Below are positions 59,965 through 64,000 of a DNA stretch of 64,000 bases, piece after piece (position 1 is the stretch's first letter; every line of letters starts with the position of its first letter). The position numbers and the translations under genes were made by a program. The notes under the pieces were generated by a model. The model was not told the DNA's origin. It worked only from the letters and a program-made list of their open reading frames with translations, and made no database searches. The DNA lies in the NCBI RefSeq assembly GCF_003234815.2, contig NZ_CP126279.1, forward strand, positions 1,612,001 through 1,676,000, read 5' to 3'. This stretch comes from Curtobacterium sp. MCBD17_035 (GTDB taxonomy: Bacteria > Actinomycetota > Actinomycetes > Actinomycetales > Microbacteriaceae).

Positions 59965-60411
59965 TCAGGCGGGCAGCTCGCCGAGCACGCGCCGCCACGC
60001 CGCGGTGAGCGTCTGGTACTCGTCGTCCGGGATCAGGTCGCGGACGCCGGCCGCGAGTACCGCGGAACGGACGGCTTCCTGCGCGCCGTCCTCGGCGAGT
60101 TCGTCGTCGTGGATGTGACGGAGGTCGCGTGCAGCCGCACGGCCGGCGTCCTGCGCGGCTTCGATCTCGTCGACTCGGCCCGCGGTGCCCGCAGCGTGGA
60201 GCGCGTGCTCCCAGGCGGCGACGAGCTGCACGTTCGTGACGACGGGGACGTCGATGCCCCCCTGGATCTCGAACGCCCAGCTCGGCTCGGGCAGCACGAT
60301 GTCCTCGTCGGCCTTCCACAGGCGACCGAGCGCCTCGGCCTCCTGCGCCGTGAGGGACCCGGCGCGCTCGATCATCGCCTGGAGGTGCTGCGCGTACGTC
60401 CGCTTCGACAT
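59965..60411 (-). CDS. Unknown soluble helical protein
   Basis: 148 residues, ATG 60411 (upstream frame extension to 60954 is open but lacks coding character). Strongly helical and charged, with AQHLQAMIERAGSLTAQEAE and EIEAAQDAGRAAARDLRHIH. No signal or membrane segment. Family not recognised. Confidence 0.6.
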   Translation of the reverse strand: MSKRTYAQHLQAMIERAGSLTAQEAEALGRLWKADEDIVLPEPSWAFEIQGGIDVPVVTNVQLVAAWEHALHAAGTAGRVDEIEAAQDAGRAAARDLRHIHDDELAEDGAQEAVRSAVLAAGVRDLIPDDEYQTLTAAWRRVLGELPA

Positions 60412-60540
60412 CGTTGCCTTCCCGACCGCCGCCGGTGCGACGTGCCGTAGGTCATCCTGGCATCCCGACCAGCGAGGTGGCGGGAGACGGCGCCAGATCC
60501 GCGAGGACGAGGAAGCGGCGCCCTTGTCTAGGGTCGGGAT

Positions 60541-61095
60541 GTGCTCGTCTCCTCCGACCGCCTGACCCCGCCGCCCCAGCGCGTCCTGGTCGCCGGGCCG
60601 TCCGGCGCGGGCAAGACCACCTTCGCGCAGCAGATCGAACGCGTCGCCGGGTTGCCGCACACCGAGGTCGACGCGCTCTTCCACGGTCCGGGCTGGACGC
60701 CCCGACCCGACTTCGTCGAGGCGGTCGACGCGTTCACGCGCGAACCGAGGTGGGTCACCGAGTGGGCGTACACGTCGCAACTCGGCGACCTCGTGGTCTC
60801 GCGTGCGGACACGCTCGTCGCGCTCGACTACCCGGTGCTCCTGCACATGTCCCGCCTCGTGCTGCGGACGATCCGACGGTCGGTGCGACGCGTCGAGCTC
60901 TGGAACGGCAACGTCGAACCGCCGCTGCGGACGTTCTTCGGGAACCCCGAGCACATCATCCGCTGGGGCTGGAAGGGCCGCGCACGGATCAGAGCGAACG
61001 TCGTCGCCGCTGAGCGCGACTGGCCGCAGCTCCGTGTCGTCCGTCTCCGCTCGCAGCGCCAGGCGGACGCGTGGTTGCGGTCGCTCGCGCTCTGA
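60541..61095 (+). CDS. P-loop kinase-like protein
   Basis: 184 residues, GTG 60541. Walker A VLVAGPSGAGKTTFAQQIER (about residues 15-34), then EVDALFHGPGWTPR and VTEWAYTSQLGDLVVSRADT, the layout of AAA-type adenylate-kinase-like proteins such as FlaR/topology-modulation kinases. Substrate unknown. Its last 107 bases overlap the convergent membrane-protein gene. Confidence 0.8.
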   Translation: MLVSSDRLTPPPQRVLVAGPSGAGKTTFAQQIERVAGLPHTEVDALFHGPGWTPRPDFVEAVDAFTREPRWVTEWAYTSQLGDLVVSRADTLVALDYPVLLHMSRLVLRTIRRSVRRVELWNGNVEPPLRTFFGNPEHIIRWGWKGRARIRANVVAAERDWPQLRVVRLRSQRQADAWLRSLAL

Positions 61096-61993
61096 CGGAC
61101 CGCACGACGATGAGCGCGACGGCGACGATGACGCCGATCAGGACCCCACCCCACACCTGCCACGACCGTGCCTCGGTGGTGAACAGGAGGACCGCGAAGT
61201 CCGCGAACTCGCTCGGCACCGTGAGCAGCGCGCGGGACCCGAGCGCGCCGGTCAGCGCCGCGATCGAGGTCGGTCCGATCCACGCCAGCCCGAACGCGAC
61301 GACGGCCCCGACGATCTGCCGACCGAACGGGCGCTGCCAGAACGAGCCGACCGCGACACCGACGGCCAGCCCGGGCAGCAGGTGGGACACGGACAGCAGA
61401 TCCGCGGACCAGGTCGGCGGTGCCGTGGTCGGCCGGACGACGAGTGCGTCGGCCCAGTCCGTCAGCGTCGCCGCGGCGAGCGCGATGCCGATCACGGGCC
61501 CGGGGGCCGGAACAGCGACGACGAGCGAACAGGCGACGAGTGCGACCACGGTCGCCGACAGCGCGATGACCACCAACCCGAACAGGTAGACCTGCTCCGG
61601 GGTGACGAACGTCGCCACGTACCCCGTCGGACGACGGAGTCCGACCCCCGTGACGACCGCCGACTCGACGACCGCGACGAGGTCGAGCGCGAACACGCCG
61701 ATCAGCGCGGCCAGCACCGTGCCGATCGTCCGTGGCACGCGCACGGCGCGGAACAGCACGCCGGCGAGTGCGCCGCCCACGACGAGCATCGACGCCATGA
61801 GCGCGACGTCGTACTGGCTGAACGGCAGGAGCGCGATCGGCATCTGGTGCGGCGAGGTCACGTCGGACGCCCAGAGGTTCTGCAGCGGCAGCCGCATGCC
61901 GGTGATGATCCACGGCAGCAACCCGACCGCGGCGGATCCGGCACCGACGGCGAGTGCGGTCGTGCGGCTCCGGCTGGTCGGTGCGACGGTCAT
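60989..61993 (-). CDS. Multi-span membrane protein, unknown function
   Basis: 334 residues, ATG 61993. Eight or so hydrophobic segments (for example ASMLVVGGALAGVLFRAVRV, VYLFGLVVIALSATVVALVA) and a basic, disordered tail of about 35 residues encoded where it overlaps the kinase gene on the other strand. No family recognised. Confidence 0.75.
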   Translation of the reverse strand: MTVAPTSRSRTTALAVGAGSAAVGLLPWIITGMRLPLQNLWASDVTSPHQMPIALLPFSQYDVALMASMLVVGGALAGVLFRAVRVPRTIGTVLAALIGVFALDLVAVVESAVVTGVGLRRPTGYVATFVTPEQVYLFGLVVIALSATVVALVACSLVVAVPAPGPVIGIALAAATLTDWADALVVRPTTAPPTWSADLLSVSHLLPGLAVGVAVGSFWQRPFGRQIVGAVVAFGLAWIGPTSIAALTGALGSRALLTVPSEFADFAVLLFTTEARSWQVWGGVLIGVIVAVALIVVRSVRARATATTRPPGAASGDGRHGAAASRAQRRRRSL

Positions 61994-62072
61994 CCGAGGA
62001 CGCTAGCGGGACGGTGGCCGGCGCGACGTCCTCCGCCCGGTGGATCTGTGGGGCCGCGGACGACCGATCCCG

Positions 62073-62630
62073 TCAATCCAGCCGCTGCCACCCGGACAGG
62101 GCGCGCCATGTGCCGGGGTCGAACGTGAACCAGCTCCCGAGCCCGGGCTGGTCCAGGCCTCGGCTGATCGGTGCGCCGGTCAGGCTCGCCAGCAGGAGAC
62201 CGCCCACGCCGCCGTGCGAGACGAACGCGACGGAGTCACGCGTGTTCGTCAACTGCCTCCGGACGGCACGCTCGATCCGTCGTTGCGCATCGACCGCTCG
62301 TTCCCATCCTCGGATCGACGACGTGGGTTCGGCGAAGAAGGCGTCGACGGTCACGTCGAACTCGTCGGGCGGGAGGTAGCCGGTCGCGCTCCGGTCCATC
62401 TCGCCGAGTTCGCGGTCCACCACGACTTCGACGCCCAGGGCCGCGGCCAGGACGGCCGCCGTCTCCCGGGCCTTCCGTTCGGCGCTGCTGACGACGACGT
62501 GGGCAGGACGCGGAACGACCTCCACCGCATGGGCGGCGCGCGCCCGTCCCGCTGCCGAGAGGCCCCAGTCCTCGACACGCGCCATCGGTTCGATCGTCAC
62601 TTCTGGATGGGTGATGAACGTGCACGGCAT
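62073..62630 (-). CDS. Histidine phosphatase variant with THP instead of RHG
   Basis: 185 residues, ATG 62630. The first motif reads FITHPEVTIEP: the catalytic His is kept but the preceding Arg is Thr and the following Gly is Pro. The rest fits the family: WGLSAAGRARAAHA, VVSSAERKARETA, LGEMDRSATGYLP and a second histidine in VAFVSHGGVGGLL. I recall this T/S-H-P form as a subfamily, so it may still hydrolyse phosphoesters. Confidence 0.82.
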   Translation of the reverse strand: MPCTFITHPEVTIEPMARVEDWGLSAAGRARAAHAVEVVPRPAHVVVSSAERKARETAAVLAAALGVEVVVDRELGEMDRSATGYLPPDEFDVTVDAFFAEPTSSIRGWERAVDAQRRIERAVRRQLTNTRDSVAFVSHGGVGGLLLASLTGAPISRGLDQPGLGSWFTFDPGTWRALSGWQRLD

Positions 62631-62845
62631 GTGGAGACGGTACCGAGGCCGCGAGCACGCGGCGGTGGTGCTGGAGGCCTGTCGACTGACGTCCACTCGG
62701 TCGTCCGGCCGAGCCACCTCGTCCGGGCGGCTGACGACGGCGGGGTCCCCGACGACGACGATCGTCCCACCAGCGCCCGGTCCGACACCGGAGCGAGGCG
62801 CGTCGACGGAGCGGACCGGCAGCGGTCCGACGGAGGGGAGTTGTG

Positions 62846-63724
62846 ATGGACGACAGGTCGAGCGCGGCGGGGACGACATGGACCGCAGCAGGCACCGAGC
62901 ACCCTGCACGAACAGCGCTGGTGGACGCGCAGTCGTCGGGGTTCGACCCCTGGGTCGCGTACTTCGAGGCGAACACCGCGCGACAGCAGCGACTCGAACG
63001 GGACTGGGACCGGTCGGCTTCCGTCGTGCTGAGCGACCGGCAGCGGCGTGGGTTGGTGAGGTCGTTCCAACGCCTCGAGCTCGGTGAGGGTGGCGACGGG
63101 GTCCGGCTGCTGTCCAAGGCGACGGCGGCCGGCGACCCCGTGTACACGCGGGCCCTGGAGCTGCTCGTGTCGGAGGAGCAGAAGCACTCCGCGCTGTTCG
63201 GCGTGGGCCTCCGCCGGATGGGCGCACCCTCGCTCCGGCGGCACTGGTCCGACTCGGCGTTCACCCGACTGCGACGTCTGCTCGGGCTGCGCACCGAGAT
63301 CGCGCTGTTCATGATCGCCGAAGCGGTGTCCGTCGAGTACTTCGAAGCGCTCGCGGACCACGCGCCAGATCCGATCCTGCGCGGGATCGGCGAGCGCATC
63401 CGGACGGACGAACGGGAGCACCTCCGGTTCCAGGTCGACGGACTCCGAGCCGGGTTCGCCGACGCCTCCGACCTCACGAGGGCCGCCGTCGGGGTCGCGT
63501 GGTGGGTCGTCGCCGTCGGAGCTGCGACGGTGTTGTGCGTCGACCACGCCGAGGCGCTCCGTGCATGCGGACGGCGACCGCTCGGCTACTGGGGTCGAGC
63601 ACTCCGGCGGTTCCGTTCCGTCGCGCGGTCAGCGCTCTGGGGCGGGCACTCCCGCGAACCGTCGGAACCGGACGACCGTCCGCACCTGCTCGGCCCCGAG
63701 GTGGCGATCGACGCGGCGAGCTGA
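62846..63724 (+). CDS. Ferritin-like diiron protein
   Basis: 292 residues from ATG 62846 (GTG 62843 possible; GGAGGGGAG lies at 62832-62840). Helical bundle with two E-x-x-H motifs: LLVSEEQKHSALFGVGL (about residue 112) and IRTDEREHLRFQVDGL (about 195), plus AEAVSVEYFEALADH between them. These supply a diiron site. Oxygenase, oxidase or iron-storage role cannot be decided. C-terminus basic. Confidence 0.75.
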   Translation: MDDRSSAAGTTWTAAGTEHPARTALVDAQSSGFDPWVAYFEANTARQQRLERDWDRSASVVLSDRQRRGLVRSFQRLELGEGGDGVRLLSKATAAGDPVYTRALELLVSEEQKHSALFGVGLRRMGAPSLRRHWSDSAFTRLRRLLGLRTEIALFMIAEAVSVEYFEALADHAPDPILRGIGERIRTDEREHLRFQVDGLRAGFADASDLTRAAVGVAWWVVAVGAATVLCVDHAEALRACGRRPLGYWGRALRRFRSVARSALWGGHSREPSEPDDRPHLLGPEVAIDAAS

Positions 63725-63773
63725 CCCGCGCGCACCGTCAGGCGCACCCGCGATGCGGTGCCGACCACCCCGC

Positions 63774-64000
63774 TCAGCCCGCCTCCCCGTTCGCGAGCGC
63801 CCAGACCCGGTCCCGGGTCATCGGGAGGCGGTGGGGACGGACGCCGATCGCGTCGCGGACCGCGTTCGCCACGGCCGGCGCGACGGGGTTGTAGGGTGCC
63901 TCGCTCATGGACTTGGCGCCGAGGGGCCCGAGGGGGTCGTGCGTGACGGCGAACACCACCTCGGTCCGCGGCACGTCGGAGATCTTCGGGACCCGGTAGT
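63774..64000 (-). CDS. Xanthine-dehydrogenase-type molybdopterin subunit (C-terminal part)
   Basis: Only the last 75 or so codons are inside the window; the gene continues beyond 64000. It contains GPLGAKSMSEAPYNPVAPAV followed by ANAVRDAIGVRPHRLPMT, the end of the large molybdopterin-binding subunit of xanthine dehydrogenase/aldehyde oxidase enzymes, including the E-A-P region near the catalytic glutamate. With the amidohydrolases to its left it hints at purine or aromatic N-heterocycle oxidation. Confidence 0.88.
   Translation of the reverse strand, partial: YRVPKISDVPRTEVVFAVTHDPLGPLGAKSMSEAPYNPVAPAVANAVRDAIGVRPHRLPMTRDRVWALANGEAG

Noticed and set aside
1-64000. CRISPR arrays, insertion sequences and rRNA genes
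   Set aside because: Looked for regular short repeats with spacers, transposase motifs and rRNA segments; none was seen.

Overview
The window is very G+C-rich, densely packed, rich in GTG starts and ATGA/GTGA gene overlaps, and carries an actinobacterial gene repertoire (F420-type LLM oxidoreductase, SatD-like protein, many Microbacteriaceae-style small membrane proteins). A complete flagellar export block in such a genome points to a motile member of the Microbacteriaceae, most like Curtobacterium; this is an inference from gene content, not a database match.

Layout. (1) 1-8433: a flagellar operon, fliM (3' end), fliN, fliO, fliP, fliQ, fliR, flhB, flhA, an FlhF-like protein without a visible GTPase motif, and csrA. 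(2) 8456-13053: a SatD-like/membrane-protein pair with three phased operator-like dyads, an acyl-CoA oxidase, a 36-residue membrane peptide and an LLM oxidoreductase. (3) 13111-13720: four tRNA genes (Val-CAC, Gly-GCC, Cys-GCA, Val-GAC). (4) about 13750-26700: an accessory region downstream of the tRNAs with visibly lower G+C, mixed gene orientations, many short, truncated, frameshifted or chimeric genes (kinase, GNATs, MarR fragment, secreted proteins, MFS exporters, HAD, ASCH), and a recurrent 18-bp motif TAGCCGATCGGNNGCCGA that lies at segment boundaries and supplies the stop codon of three genes. This cassette-like organisation is the most unusual thing in the window. (5) 26708-45016: ordinary chromosomal genes: GNAT, BadF-type kinase, VOC protein, lipoproteins, TetR/SDR pair with a perfect operator, phosphatase/MOSC pair, a 1153-residue secreted nuclease-phytase-like protein, an MmyB-type regulator, oxidoreductases, a secreted GH16 enzyme, an NmrA protein and a BLUF photoreceptor. 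(6) 45045-59191: a catabolic region. One minus-strand operon (amidohydrolase, ABC ATPase, permease, substrate-binding lipoprotein, FAD oxidase, creatininase-family hydrolase, PNPOx) diverges from a XRE-cupin regulator plus ferredoxin-type reductase across a perfect 19-bp palindrome. An APC permease, a TmrB-like protein and two further divergent amidohydrolases follow. (7) 59219-64000: small housekeeping or unknown genes and the 3' end of a xanthine-dehydrogenase-type molybdopterin subunit.

How the parts may work together: the first block builds the flagellar basal-body export gate. The 45-59 kb genes together suggest uptake and hydrolytic or oxidative breakdown of a nitrogen-containing ring compound (purine, pyrimidine or similar), but the substrate cannot be read from sequence. 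The 14-26 kb region looks like a site of repeated gain and decay of small gene segments; no integrase or transposase was found in it.
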